A stretch of 64,000 nt of DNA from Pseudomonas donghuensis (lineage in GTDB: Bacteria > Pseudomonadota > Gammaproteobacteria > Pseudomonadales > Pseudomonadaceae). The position numbers were made by a program, and so were the translations under genes. Location of the stretch: contig NZ_JH650759.1 in assembly GCF_000259195.1 (NCBI RefSeq), positions 74,651 to 138,650 of the forward strand, in the 5' to 3' direction. Of the stretch, positions 18,162-29,178 are shown piece by piece. The notes beneath the pieces are model-generated. The model had not been told where the DNA came from, made no database searches, and saw only the letters and a list, made by a program, of their open reading frames with translations. Numbering within the stretch: the stretch's first letter is position 1; every line of letters begins with the position of its first letter.

Positions 18162-18164
18162 TTG

Positions 18165-19055
18165 ATGGCCGAGCAGTGGAACCTGGAGCAGTTGCGCATG
18201 TTCGTGCGGGTCGCCGAGCTGCGTTCGTTTTCGGCAGTGGCCCGTGAGCAGCGCAAGGCGCAATCGGCGGTGAGCAACGGCATTGCCCTGCTGGAGACTG
18301 ACCTGGGCGTGACCCTGTTCGAGCGCAGCAGCGGCCGCCAGCCGCGCCTGACCGAGGCCGGCGCAACCTTGCTGGAAGATGCCCGCGAACTGTTGCGCCA
18401 GTGCGAACGCCTCGACGGCCGTGCCCTGGCCCTGATGCGCGGGCAAGAGGCGCAACTGCGCGTGGCCCAGGATGAGGCCATGCCCTATCAACCGGTGATC
18501 GACAGCCTCGACGAATTGGCTCGGCAGTTCCCCTTGCTCGAGGTGCAGATGGCCAGCGGCGCCCAGGGCGACGTTGCGCGCAAGTTGATCGAACGGCGCG
18601 CCGATCTGGGCCTGTTGTTTCACCATGACCATATGCCGGAGGCCCTTGAGCGCCGGGCTGTAGGACGGATCGAGATGGTCACTGTGTGTGCGGTGGATCA
18701 TCCACTGACCGGCTTGCAGCGGGTGACCCGCCAGGACCTGGCCAGGCACCGCCAGTTGCTGATCACCCCACAGGAAAGCGGCTATCCCGGTGGCGAGCCG
18801 ATCAGCCCGCAGATCTGGCGTGCCGACAGCTTCTACGCCATGGCCGAGTTGCTGATGCGTGGCCTGGGCTGGGCCTGGTTGCCGCGGCATGTGGTGCAGT
18901 ACCCCACCTACCAGGCGCAAATGGTCGAGCTGGCCAGCGAATGGACGCCACCGGCGCTGGTGGTCGAGCTGGTGTGGCGTCGTGACGAGCCGCTGGGCCC
19001 CGCTGCACAGTGGCTGGCTGAACGCTTCGCAGTGCACTTGCGCGCAATTGGCTAG
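18165..19055 (+). CDS. LysR-family transcriptional regulator
   Basis: A 296-residue LTTR. MAEQWNLEQLRMFVRVAELR starts a winged helix-turn-helix with SFSAVAREQRKAQSAVSNGI (about 20-39). A linker helix and a two-lobed effector domain (about 90-290) follow. GGAG lies nine bases before ATG 18165. It is divergent from the emrE-type pump, with a perfect dyad at 18141-18161, so it may control itself and the pump. The effector is unknown. It ends 14 bases before waaA in the same direction, so some waaA transcripts may start upstream of it. Confidence 0.9.
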   Translation: MAEQWNLEQLRMFVRVAELRSFSAVAREQRKAQSAVSNGIALLETDLGVTLFERSSGRQPRLTEAGATLLEDARELLRQCERLDGRALALMRGQEAQLRVAQDEAMPYQPVIDSLDELARQFPLLEVQMASGAQGDVARKLIERRADLGLLFHHDHMPEALERRAVGRIEMVTVCAVDHPLTGLQRVTRQDLARHRQLLITPQESGYPGGEPISPQIWRADSFYAMAELLMRGLGWAWLPRHVVQYPTYQAQMVELASEWTPPALVVELVWRRDEPLGPAAQWLAERFAVHLRAIG

Positions 19056-19069
19056 TACACTTCGGCGCC

Positions 19070-20338
19070 ATGAACAGAACCCTCTATACCCTGCTGTTTC
19101 ACCTGGGCCTGCCGCTGGTTGCGCTGCGCCTGTTTCTGCGTTCGCGCAAGGCCCCGGCCTATGCTCAGCGTGTCGGCGAGCGTTTCGCCCTGAACCTGCC
19201 GGCCATGGCCAAGGGCGGTATCTGGGTGCACGCGGTGTCGGTAGGTGAAAGCATCGCCGCGGCGCCGATGATTCGCGCCTTGCTGCAGGCTTATCCACAG
19301 CTGCCGATCACCATCACCTGCATGACCCCGACTGGGTCCGAGCGGATCCGGGCGATGTTTGCCGATGAGCCGCGAATTCAGCACTGCTACCTGCCATATG
19401 ACTTGCCCTGGGCTGCCGGGCGCTTTCTCGATCACGTGCAGCCCAAGCTTGCGGTGATCATGGAAACCGAGCTGTGGCCCAATCACATTCACCAGTGCGC
19501 CAAGCGCGGTATAGCGGTGGCGTTGGCCAACGCGCGATTGTCTGAGCGCTCGGCCCGCGGTTATGCGCGCTTTGCCGGGTTGACCCGGCCGATGCTGGCC
19601 GAAATGAGCCTGATCGCGGTGCAGACCGAAACCGAGGCCCAGCGCTTTCGTCAGTTGGGTGCGCGACCTGAGTGTGTGCAGGTCACCGGTTCGATCAAAT
19701 TTGACCTGAGTATCGACGAGCAACTGCTGCCCCGCGCTCGTGCCTTGCGTGAGCAGTGGCAGGCCAGCCAGCGCCCTGTGTGGATCGCCGCCAGTACCCA
19801 TGAAGGCGAAGACGAGGTCATTCTCGCTGCCCACCGGCAGTTGCGTGAACATCACGCCGACGCCTTGCTGATCCTGGTGCCGCGCCATCCGGAACGCTTC
19901 AACAGCGTGTTCGAGCTGTGTCGCGGGCAATTCCCAACGGTTCGCCGTTCCAGTGCCGAACCGATCAACGCGGATACGGCCGTGCTGCTCGGCGACACGA
20001 TGGGCGAGCTGCTGTTTCTCTACGCCCTGGCCGATATTGCCTTCGTTGGCGGCAGCCTGGTGGCTAACGGCGGGCACAACCTGCTGGAGCCGGCGGCGCT
20101 GTCGCTGCCGGTGCTCAGTGGTCCGCACCTGTTCAACTTCCTCGAGATCGCGGCGATGCTGCGTGAGGCCGGTGCCTTGCAGGAAGTCGATGATGCCCAA
20201 GGGCTGGCGGCCGAGGTGCGGCGGCTGATCGAGTTGCCGCGGGATGCGCAGCGCATGGGGGCGGCGGGGTTGGCGGTGATGAAGGCCAATCAGGGGGCAT
20301 TGAAGCGCTTGCTGGATGCGCTGGGGCGGTTGATCTAG
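19070..20338 (+). CDS. waaA: 3-deoxy-D-manno-octulosonic acid (Kdo) transferase WaaA
   Basis: A 422-residue GT30 enzyme with an N-terminal membrane anchor (MNRTLYTLLFHLGLPLVALR). Glu60 in VSVGESIAAAP is the catalytic base, and VGGSLVANGGHNLLEPAA (about 325-342) is the CMP-Kdo binding region. It transfers Kdo residues to lipid IVA, the first step of inner core assembly. With hldE and msbA it completes the LPS theme of this part of the window. It is followed by a short hairpin and a REP palindrome, convergent with tolC. Confidence 0.96.
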   Translation: MNRTLYTLLFHLGLPLVALRLFLRSRKAPAYAQRVGERFALNLPAMAKGGIWVHAVSVGESIAAAPMIRALLQAYPQLPITITCMTPTGSERIRAMFADEPRIQHCYLPYDLPWAAGRFLDHVQPKLAVIMETELWPNHIHQCAKRGIAVALANARLSERSARGYARFAGLTRPMLAEMSLIAVQTETEAQRFRQLGARPECVQVTGSIKFDLSIDEQLLPRARALREQWQASQRPVWIAASTHEGEDEVILAAHRQLREHHADALLILVPRHPERFNSVFELCRGQFPTVRRSSAEPINADTAVLLGDTMGELLFLYALADIAFVGGSLVANGGHNLLEPAALSLPVLSGPHLFNFLEIAAMLREAGALQEVDDAQGLAAEVRRLIELPRDAQRMGAAGLAVMKANQGALKRLLDALGRLI

Positions 20339-20409
20339 GCAGGCTTCGCCTGCCATCGCCGGCAAGGCCGGCTCCCACAGGTTTTGTGGGAGCCGGTCTT
20401 GCCGGCGAT
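20338..20409. repeat. Hairpin plus REP palindrome between waaA and tolC (probable bidirectional terminator)
   Basis: Immediately at the waaA stop is GGCAGGC-TTC-GCCTGCC (20338-20354). It is followed by a REP palindrome with arms at 20355-20379 and 20385-20409 (core CGCCGGCAAGGCCGGCTCCCAC, one mismatch between arms). It lies between convergent genes and ends 7 bases before the tolC stop. This is the CCGG-stem variant of the REP family. Confidence 0.75.
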
Positions 20410-20415
20410 CGCTTT

Positions 20416-21849
20416 TCAGGGACGGGCTTCGAAGTTGGCCTTGGCCGCTGCTGCCAGGTCTGGCGGCAGGAAGTCCTTGTCCGGGTTGTAGTCCGATTTC
20501 AGATAGCGGCTCAAATCCGTCAGGTCCTGCGGGCTCAACGTGCCTGCCGCCTGCTTCAAGCGCAGGTTGTCGAGGATGTAGTCGTAGCGGGTATTGTTGT
20601 AGTCGCGCACCGAGGTGTACAGCTGGCGCTGGGCGTCGAGCACGTCGACGATGTTGCGGGTACCCACCTGGTAGCCGATTTCCGTGGCTTCCAGGGCGCT
20701 CTGGTTGGAGATGATCGACTGCTTGCGCGCTTGCACCTGCTCGACATCGGTGTTCACTGCACGGTGCAGGTTGCGGGTGTTTTCCACCACCTGGCGGCGC
20801 AGGCTTTCGCGTTGCTGTTCACTCTGGCTCAGGCGTTGGTAAGCCTCGCGTACCTGCGAGCTGGTCAGGCCGCCGCTGTAGATCGGGATGTTCAACTGCA
20901 GGCCGATGCTGGTCTGTTCGACATCGCCGCTGTAGTTCTGCCCGGTGAGGTTGGGGTTGGTGAAGCCCAGGCTGTCGTTGTCGCCTTTCTGGTAGCGTGC
21001 TACCGCATCCACGGTCGGTGCGTGCCCGGCCTTGCGCTGGCGCAGGGTCTCTTCGGCGGCGCTTACCGCGTAGTTGGTGGCCAGCAGGTTGAGGTTCTGT
21101 TTGCCGGCCGTCTCGACCCAGGCCTTGGCATCGTTTGGCACCGGCACTTGTACCGGCAGGGTGTGGACGATGCCCTGCACCGAGTTGTAGTCGCGGTTGG
21201 TCAGGGTGATCAGCGCCTCGAAGGCGTCATCGACCTGACGCTGGGCAACGATGCGGTTGGCCCGGGCGGTGTCGTAGCTGGCCTGGGACTGCAGCACGTC
21301 GGTCTTGTCCGAGAGGCCGACGTCGAAGCGCTCGTTGGACTGGTCGAGCTGGCGCTTGAACGCGGCTTCTTCGGCCTTGGTCGAGGCCAGGGTGTCTTGG
21401 GCGCGCAGCACGGCAAAGTAGTTTTCGGCGCTTTGCAGGATCAGATTCTGTTCGGTGGCCGACAGCTCCAGGGCCGCCTGCTCGTTGACCGCTTCAGCCG
21501 CCTGCAACTGGAACCAGCGGTCAGCGCGGAAGATAGGTTGCGCCAGGGTCGCCTGCCAGGAATTGCCGCTGCGGTTGGAGGTCACCGAAGGGCTGTCGAT
21601 CTTGGTGCGGTTGCTCATCATCTCGGCGCCGGCCGAGAGGTTTGGCAGCAGGCCGGCACGGGCCTGGGGCACCACTTCCTTCTGGGCGCCGTAGTTGGCG
21701 CGGGCGGCCGCCAGGTCGGCGTTATTGTTCACGGCTTCCTGATAGACACTGACCAGGTCGGTCTTCGCCGACAGGGGCACATCCGCTGCCCAGGCCATTC
21801 CGTTGGTAGCACAAGACACGGCAAGGGCCAGTGAGAGTTTGCGCAGCAT
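20416..21849 (-). CDS. tolC: Outer-membrane channel protein TolC
   Basis: A 477-residue protein with an N-terminal signal peptide MLRKLSLALAVSCATNGMAWA, then two repeated OEP domains, e.g. DLVSVYQEAVNNNADLAAAR near the mature N-terminus and the matching half after about residue 245. TolC trimers form the outer-membrane exit duct for type I secretion and efflux pumps. ATG 21849 has AGGA upstream; earlier in-frame ATGs would bury the signal peptide. The C-terminal tail is short. No partner pump gene is adjacent. It is divergent from thiC. Confidence 0.94.
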   Translation of the reverse strand: MLRKLSLALAVSCATNGMAWAADVPLSAKTDLVSVYQEAVNNNADLAAARANYGAQKEVVPQARAGLLPNLSAGAEMMSNRTKIDSPSVTSNRSGNSWQATLAQPIFRADRWFQLQAAEAVNEQAALELSATEQNLILQSAENYFAVLRAQDTLASTKAEEAAFKRQLDQSNERFDVGLSDKTDVLQSQASYDTARANRIVAQRQVDDAFEALITLTNRDYNSVQGIVHTLPVQVPVPNDAKAWVETAGKQNLNLLATNYAVSAAEETLRQRKAGHAPTVDAVARYQKGDNDSLGFTNPNLTGQNYSGDVEQTSIGLQLNIPIYSGGLTSSQVREAYQRLSQSEQQRESLRRQVVENTRNLHRAVNTDVEQVQARKQSIISNQSALEATEIGYQVGTRNIVDVLDAQRQLYTSVRDYNNTRYDYILDNLRLKQAAGTLSPQDLTDLSRYLKSDYNPDKDFLPPDLAAAAKANFEARP

Positions 21850-21992
21850 AGGGCAATCCTTGAACGGTGAGAATTTCTGAACTGGTGAGTGTAGTTGTGC
21901 AGGCATTTCGCAACAATCCGCTATTTGCGCCATTTATCGTGTCCATGTCCAGGTGCTTGGCTTTGCATGCCACTCCAGTCTAGACTGCCCAC

Positions 21993-24139
<2,147 letters not shown>

Positions 24140-24152
24140 TCGGGCTGTTCAG

Positions 24153-24227
24153 GCGGTGTGCTGGTGCACACCGCATCGCTGGCAAGCCAGCTCCCACAAG
24201 GTACCGGTGGGAGCTGGCTTGCCAGCG
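24153..24227. repeat. Hairpin and REP palindrome after thiC
   Basis: CGGTGTGC-TG-GTGCACACCG is followed by a REP palindrome with 21-base arms at 24177-24197 and 24207-24227 (core CGCTGGCAAGCCAGCTCCCAC). It lies between thiC and cytX. It may attenuate read-through into cytX or stabilise the thiC mRNA end. Confidence 0.75.
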
Positions 24228-24273
24228 TTAGGGCCCTGAAGAACAATAAATTCCTCCTGTCGAGACTACTCTC

Positions 24274-25566
24274 GTGAGCACACCCAGCCCGTTTTCCCCC
24301 GATCACCCGGTCAGCGCCGAGCAGCGCGTGCTCAGCGGTCGCGACCTTTGTTCCCTGTGGTTTTCCCTCGGTATCGGCCTGATGGTCCTGCAGACCGGCG
24401 CCTTGCTCGGCCCGGGCCTGGGCCTGGCCAATGCGGTGCTGGCGATCATCGTCGGTACCAGCGTCGGCGTGCTGCTGCTCGCCGCCGTCGGGGTCATCGG
24501 CAGTGACACCGGTTTGTCGTCCATGGCCGCCCTGCGCCGCAGCCTGGGCCGCAATGGCGCACGCCTGCCGGCCATGCTCAACCTGCTGCAGTTGATCGGC
24601 TGGGGCTCGTTCGAAATCATCGTCATGCGTGATGCCGCCAGCTTGCTCAGCGAGCGCGCCTTCGGTGCAGGCAGTGCGCTGACCAACCCGTTGCTCTGGA
24701 CCTTGTGCTTTGGTGTCCTGGCCACCTTGCTGGCGATCAGCGGGCCGTTGACCTTCGTGCGCAAGATCTTGCGCAAGTGGGGGATCTGGCTGCTGATCGG
24801 TGCCTGCCTGTGGCTGACCTGGAACCTCTTTGCCAAGGCCGATCTGGCCGCGCTGTGGGCGCGTGCCGGCGATGGTTCGATGCCGCTGGCGATCGGTATC
24901 GACATTGCGATTGCCATGCCGCTGTCATGGTTGCCGCTGATTGCCGACTACTCACGCTTCAGCCAGCGTGCCAGCCGGGTGTTTGCCGGCACGGCGCTGG
25001 GCTATTTCATCGGCAACGTATGGATGATGAGCCTGGGCGTGGCCTACACCCTGGCGTTTGCTCCAGCGGCTGAGGTCAATACCCTGCTGCTGGCGCTGGC
25101 TGGCGCGGGCCTGGGTATCCCACTGCTGCTGATCCTGCTCGACGAGTCGGAAAAGGCCTTTGCCGATATTCACTCGGCGGCCGTTTCCAGCGGTTTTCTG
25201 GTACGCCTGAAGGTCGAGCACCTGGCCTTGGCCATCGGCGTGCTGTGCACCCTGATCGCCAGTTTCGCGCCGTTGGCGCAGTACCAGAACTTCCTCTTGC
25301 TGATCGGCTCGGTGTTCGCACCGCTGTTCGGCGTGGTGCTGGTCGATCATTTCATCATCCGTCGCCGCCGCAGCGATGCCAGCCCGATCCACAGCCTGCA
25401 TTGGCCGGCATTGTTGGCCTGGGCGATTGGCGTGGCGGCGTACCATCTGCTGGCACACTACGCCCCGAACCTCGGCTCGACCCTGCCGGCCTTGCTGCTG
25501 GCAGGGTTAGTGTACTGGGCGGCAGCGCCAGCGGTCAGCCGCGACCGGGAAACAACTCCGGCTTGA
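24274..25566 (+). CDS. cytX: NCS1-family permease CytX, probable hydroxymethylpyrimidine transporter
   Basis: A 430-residue protein with about 12 membrane helices of the cytosine/purine permease family, including VLQTGALLGPGLGLANAVLA in helix 1-2 and SWLPLIADYSRFSQRASRVF in the middle. CytX-type members import the thiamin pyrimidine, and adjacency to thiC supports that role. The start is GTG 24274, with a weak SD. It lacks its own TPP aptamer. Its 3' end overlaps the convergent lipoprotein gene by 32 bases. Cytosine as substrate cannot be excluded. Confidence 0.82.
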   Translation: MSTPSPFSPDHPVSAEQRVLSGRDLCSLWFSLGIGLMVLQTGALLGPGLGLANAVLAIIVGTSVGVLLLAAVGVIGSDTGLSSMAALRRSLGRNGARLPAMLNLLQLIGWGSFEIIVMRDAASLLSERAFGAGSALTNPLLWTLCFGVLATLLAISGPLTFVRKILRKWGIWLLIGACLWLTWNLFAKADLAALWARAGDGSMPLAIGIDIAIAMPLSWLPLIADYSRFSQRASRVFAGTALGYFIGNVWMMSLGVAYTLAFAPAAEVNTLLLALAGAGLGIPLLLILLDESEKAFADIHSAAVSSGFLVRLKVEHLALAIGVLCTLIASFAPLAQYQNFLLLIGSVFAPLFGVVLVDHFIIRRRRSDASPIHSLHWPALLAWAIGVAAYHLLAHYAPNLGSTLPALLLAGLVYWAAAPAVSRDRETTPA

Positions 25567-26281
25567 TCACACCGTTCAGGCGCGGGTAGGGGATTTTCAG
25601 CTCGATGTGGCCCATGGAGTACGGGGCGATGGCATAGACCTCGTACTTGAGCACCACCGCACCGTAGGTCAGGGCAATGTGCGGGGTCTGGCGGAAGGGC
25701 CAGGTCTTGACGAACTCGGCGTCCTTGTCCATGCCGGTGCTGATCAGCCAGCCTTTGTGGGCTTCTTCGGCAGTCTTCCAGAAGGTCGCTTCCTGGCCCG
25801 GTACCAGCATGTCCTGCAGGCTCAGCACCTTGTCCTGCTGGCGCGAATAGTTGATGAAGCCGCGCCCGGGCATACCATGGGCGCCACCAGTATCCAGATA
25901 ACTGGACAGCTCGATGATCACCAGTCCGTCATGCTGCTCGCGTACCTTGGCTTGCAGGTAGCTGCTGTTGCGGCTTTCGGCGCTGGCCATAAACTGCTCT
26001 TCATAGGCTTTGAGCGAGGCGGGCAGGGCGCTGCGCTCGTTGTCCTGGGTCAGTTGTAGCAGGCGTTTCTCGATGATGCCGTCCAGCTTGGGGTTGGCCG
26101 GGAAGTGGATGGTGTCGATGTTGACCAGCGGGCAGTCGGCGTTGCTGCAACCGGGCTTGATGTGCTCCCAGCGGTCGCGCTTGACCTCCAGCGGTGTGCG
26201 CATGTTGGGCTGGAACAGGCTCTGACAAGCGCCTAGGGCCAGGGCCAGCACGGCCACGGACGTCAGTTTCACAAGCGTCAT
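25535..26281 (-). CDS. DUF3298/DUF4163 (RsiV-like) lipoprotein
   Basis: A 248-residue protein with a lipoprotein signal MTLVKLTSVAVLALALGACQ; the lipobox LGAC has Cys19. The periplasmic part holds a DUF4163-like region (about 45-140) and a DUF3298 region (about 150-240, e.g. YEVYAIAPYSMGHIELKIPY). The fold is shared with the lysozyme-binding anti-sigma factor RsiV, but no anti-sigma domain is present. Its role is unknown; binding of a cell-wall ligand is speculative. It overlaps cytX tail-to-tail by 32 bases and is divergent from nudF. Confidence 0.75.
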   Translation of the reverse strand: MTLVKLTSVAVLALALGACQSLFQPNMRTPLEVKRDRWEHIKPGCSNADCPLVNIDTIHFPANPKLDGIIEKRLLQLTQDNERSALPASLKAYEEQFMASAESRNSSYLQAKVREQHDGLVIIELSSYLDTGGAHGMPGRGFINYSRQQDKVLSLQDMLVPGQEATFWKTAEEAHKGWLISTGMDKDAEFVKTWPFRQTPHIALTYGAVVLKYEVYAIAPYSMGHIELKIPYPRLNGVIKPELFPGRG

Positions 26282-26467
26282 GATGATCCTTGTAAGGCAA
26301 AGGTGATCGGACTTGGACCGTCGGCAAGGCCTTCAGTTCGCCACTAAGCTGAATAGACCAGCGGGGTGTCTATCCTCGCAGCCTGGACAGTATCTTTAAA
26401 GAGGTGAAACACGGCGGTGTGCAGGTTAGGATGGCGCGATGCGGTAAATGAGGTAACGAGGATTCCC

Positions 26468-27088
26468 ATGCCAGACACGTTCAACAACGCAACGCCCAGC
26501 AAGGTCGAGATCATCGACCGGGCCATTTGCTACAAGGGCTTCTACCGCCTGGACAAACTTCGCCTTAGCCACGAGCTGTATGCCGGTGGCATGGGGCGCG
26601 AAATCAGCCGCGAACTTTTCGTGCGTCACGATGCGGTGTGCGTGCTGCCCTACGACGCCCAGCGCGATGAAGTGGTGCTGATCGAGCAGTTTCGCGTCGG
26701 TGCCATCGGCAAGGTCGACAACCCCTGGTTGATCGAGCTGGTCGCCGGTCTGATCGACAAGGACGAACAACCGGAAGAAGTTGCACACCGCGAAGCCGAG
26801 GAGGAAGCTGGACTTGTGTTCAGTACGCTGTGGCCGATGACCCGGTATTTCCCGTCACCGGGCGGCAGCGATGAATTTGTGCATCTGTTTCTGGGTCGCT
26901 GCAGCAGCGATGGGGCCGGTGGCCTGCATGGCCTGGAAGAAGAGGGCGAGGATATTCGCGTCAGGGTCTGGGCGTTCGAGGATGCGCTGCAGGCCGTGCG
27001 CGATGGCAAAATTGCCAACGCGGCAACCATCATTGCCTTGCAATGGCTGGCCTTGAACCGCGCTGAAGTCAGGGGGCTATGGTCGTGA
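26468..27088 (+). CDS. nudF: ADP-ribose pyrophosphatase NudF
   Basis: A 206-residue Nudix hydrolase. The box GLIDKDEQPEEVAHREAE-EEAGL occupies residues 94-116, with G94, E100, R108, E109, E112 and E113 all in register. It splits ADP-ribose to AMP and ribose-5-phosphate. ATG 26468 has GAGG upstream and gives the usual family length. The 186 bases upstream hold the divergent promoters with the lipoprotein gene but no feature I could resolve. The nudF-DUF1249-cpdA-yqiA-parE order is the same as in E. coli. Confidence 0.95.
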   Translation: MPDTFNNATPSKVEIIDRAICYKGFYRLDKLRLSHELYAGGMGREISRELFVRHDAVCVLPYDAQRDEVVLIEQFRVGAIGKVDNPWLIELVAGLIDKDEQPEEVAHREAEEEAGLVFSTLWPMTRYFPSPGGSDEFVHLFLGRCSSDGAGGLHGLEEEGEDIRVRVWAFEDALQAVRDGKIANAATIIALQWLALNRAEVRGLWS

Positions 27089-27531
27089 ATCTGCTGCGCG
27101 AGCGCTACCGGGTCGATCTGGTCGGGTTGCAGGCTGCCTGCGAGGCCAACTATGCGCGCTTGATGCGCCTGCTGCCCGACATGCGCAGCACCCAGAGCTC
27201 GCGCCGGATCGGCATGACCCAAGGGGACCAGATGCTTGGCGTACTGGTCCTCGATGTCGTGCTCGCTTGCCCTTACACCACCACCTTGCGCGTGCGCCAG
27301 GAGCACAGCCTGCCCTGGCTGCCGGTGCCGCAGCTGGAAGTGCAGGTCTACCACGACGCGCGCATGGCCGAAGTGGTCAGCGCCGAGCATGCCCGGCGCT
27401 TTCGCAGCATCTACCCGTACCCGAATGCGGCCATGCACCAGCCGGATGAAAAGGCCCAGCTCAACCTCTTCCTCGGTGAATGGCTGAGCTATTGCCTGGC
27501 CTGTGGCCATGAGTTGGCCGTCGTTCGCTGA
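27079..27531 (+). CDS. DUF1249 (YqiB) family protein
   Basis: A 150-residue soluble protein starting MVVNLLRERYRVDLVGLQAA, with the family's YPYPNAAMHQPDEKAQLN near residue 112-129. Function unknown. It is always found between nudF and cpdA in gamma-proteobacteria. It overlaps nudF by 10 bases from ATG 27079. GTG 27085, which gives a 4-base GTGA overlap, is an equally plausible start. Either way translation is probably coupled to nudF. Confidence 0.85.
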   Translation: MVVNLLRERYRVDLVGLQAACEANYARLMRLLPDMRSTQSSRRIGMTQGDQMLGVLVLDVVLACPYTTTLRVRQEHSLPWLPVPQLEVQVYHDARMAEVVSAEHARRFRSIYPYPNAAMHQPDEKAQLNLFLGEWLSYCLACGHELAVVR

Positions 27532-27615
27532 AATGTGACGGCGGTCGTTTTCGAGTATTTGCTCAAAGCCCGCCAGCCGCCATAATCGCGCTGAATCCGT
27601 TCAAGGAGTCGGCCA

Positions 27616-28431
27616 TTGCCGCAATCATCGATCCCACTTCGCGACGCGCCAGTGCACCTGGTGCAACTGACCGATAGCCACCTGTTTGCCGACCCGCAAG
27701 GCACGCTGCTGGGCATGAACACCCGCGACAGCCTGCAGCGCGTGATCGAACGGGTGCGCGCCGAGCAGCCGCGGATCGACCTGGTGCTGGCCACCGGCGA
27801 CCTGTCCCAGGACGGCTCGCTGGCGTCCTACGCCAGTTTTCGTGACCTGACCGCCAGCCTCAAGGCCCCGGCACGCTGGCTTGCCGGTAATCATGACGAG
27901 CCGTTGCCGATGGAGCAGGCGGCGCAGGGCACCGAACTGCTCGATCCCGTGGTGGATATCGGTAACTGGCGAATCCTGCTGCTCAACTCGGCAGTGCCCG
28001 GCTCGGTGCCGGGGTTGCTCGATGACGGCCAGCTCAACGTGCTCGAGCAAGCGTTGAGCGAAGCGCCCGAGCGCCATCACCTGATCTGCTTTCATCACCA
28101 GCCGGTGCCTATCGATTGCGCCTGGATGGCACCGATCGGCTTGCGCAATGCCGATACGCTGTTTGCCGTACTGAAAGGTTATCCACAGGTGCGCGCCTTG
28201 CTCTGGGGACACATTCATCAGGAATGGGACCAGGTGCGCGACGGTGTGCGGCTATTGGCCTCACCGTCGACCTGCATCCAGTTCGAGCCGGGGAGCGAAG
28301 ACTTCAAAGTCGGCGAGCAGGCTCCGGGCTATCGCTGGCTGCGCCTGCAGGCGGATGGCTCGATCGACACCGGCGTATCGCGGGTGACCGACTTCGAATT
28401 CACCGTCGATTACGCAGGCGACGGCTATTAA
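27616..28431 (+). CDS. cpdA: 3',5'-cyclic-AMP phosphodiesterase CpdA
   Basis: A 271-residue metallophosphoesterase. All five metal motifs are visible: LTDSHL (Asp20, His22), GDLSQDG, GNHDE, FHHQP and GHIHQ. It hydrolyses cAMP in the cytosol and so tunes Vfr/Crp signalling. The start is TTG 27616, with AAGGAG (27603-27608) seven bases upstream; no ATG fits as well. It sits between the DUF1249 gene and yqiA as in E. coli. Confidence 0.92.
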   Translation: MPQSSIPLRDAPVHLVQLTDSHLFADPQGTLLGMNTRDSLQRVIERVRAEQPRIDLVLATGDLSQDGSLASYASFRDLTASLKAPARWLAGNHDEPLPMEQAAQGTELLDPVVDIGNWRILLLNSAVPGSVPGLLDDGQLNVLEQALSEAPERHHLICFHHQPVPIDCAWMAPIGLRNADTLFAVLKGYPQVRALLWGHIHQEWDQVRDGVRLLASPSTCIQFEPGSEDFKVGEQAPGYRWLRLQADGSIDTGVSRVTDFEFTVDYAGDGY

Positions 28432-28533
28432 GTGTTGCCAAAACACTGAAACCGCTCCTTCTGCCGCCGAACAGGCTAAAATGCGCGCTTTCCTGCCTGG
28501 CGATCCAGGCATTCAAGGCGCATCGGGGGCGGC

Positions 28534-29142
28534 ATGTCGGGTTCGATTCTCTATATTCACGGGTTCAACAGCGCGCCGTCGTCGAAAAAGGCCTGCCAAC
28601 TGGTAGCAGTCATGGCACAACTGGGGCTGAGCGAGCGCCTGCGCGTCCCGGCGCTGCATCATCACCCGCGCCAGGCCATTGCCCAGCTGGACGCCGCCAT
28701 TGCCGAGCTTGAATCGCCATTACTGGTCGGCAGCTCGCTCGGCGGCTACTATGCCACCCATCTGGCCGAGCGCCATGGGCTCAAGGCCTTGCTGATCAAC
28801 CCGGCGGTCAACCCGCACCGGCTGTTCGATGGCTACCTGGGGCCCCAGCAGAACCTCTACACCGGCGAAACCTGGGAGCTGACCCTGGACCACGTGCAGG
28901 CGTTGGCCGAACTGGAAGTGCCAGCACCGGTGGATGCCGGTCGCTTTCAAGTGTGGCTGCAAACCGCCGATGAAACCCTGGACTACCGCCAGGCCGAGCA
29001 GTTCTACCGCGCTTGCGCGCTGCGCATCCAGGCCGGTGGCGATCACAGCTTCCAGGGCTTTAGCGAACGCCTGCCAGCCCTGCTGAGCTTTGCCGGTATT
29101 GCCCCGCAGCAGTATCAAGCGCTCGATTTTTCTGTATTTTGA
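28534..29142 (+). CDS. yqiA: YqiA-family alpha/beta-fold esterase
   Basis: A 202-residue hydrolase with MSGSILYIHGFNSAPSSKKA at the N-terminus and the nucleophile elbow GSSLGG (Ser68). A C-terminal GGDHSFQGF supplies the catalytic His. E. coli YqiA is a palmitoyl-CoA/p-nitrophenyl esterase of uncertain physiological role. It lies 36 bases upstream of parE, again a conserved pairing. The T- and A-rich spacer before parE may hold a parE promoter. Confidence 0.92.
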   Translation: MSGSILYIHGFNSAPSSKKACQLVAVMAQLGLSERLRVPALHHHPRQAIAQLDAAIAELESPLLVGSSLGGYYATHLAERHGLKALLINPAVNPHRLFDGYLGPQQNLYTGETWELTLDHVQALAELEVPAPVDAGRFQVWLQTADETLDYRQAEQFYRACALRIQAGGDHSFQGFSERLPALLSFAGIAPQQYQALDFSVF

Positions 29143-29178
29143 TAACCTATTTTCACCCACGACTGACGACGAGAACCC

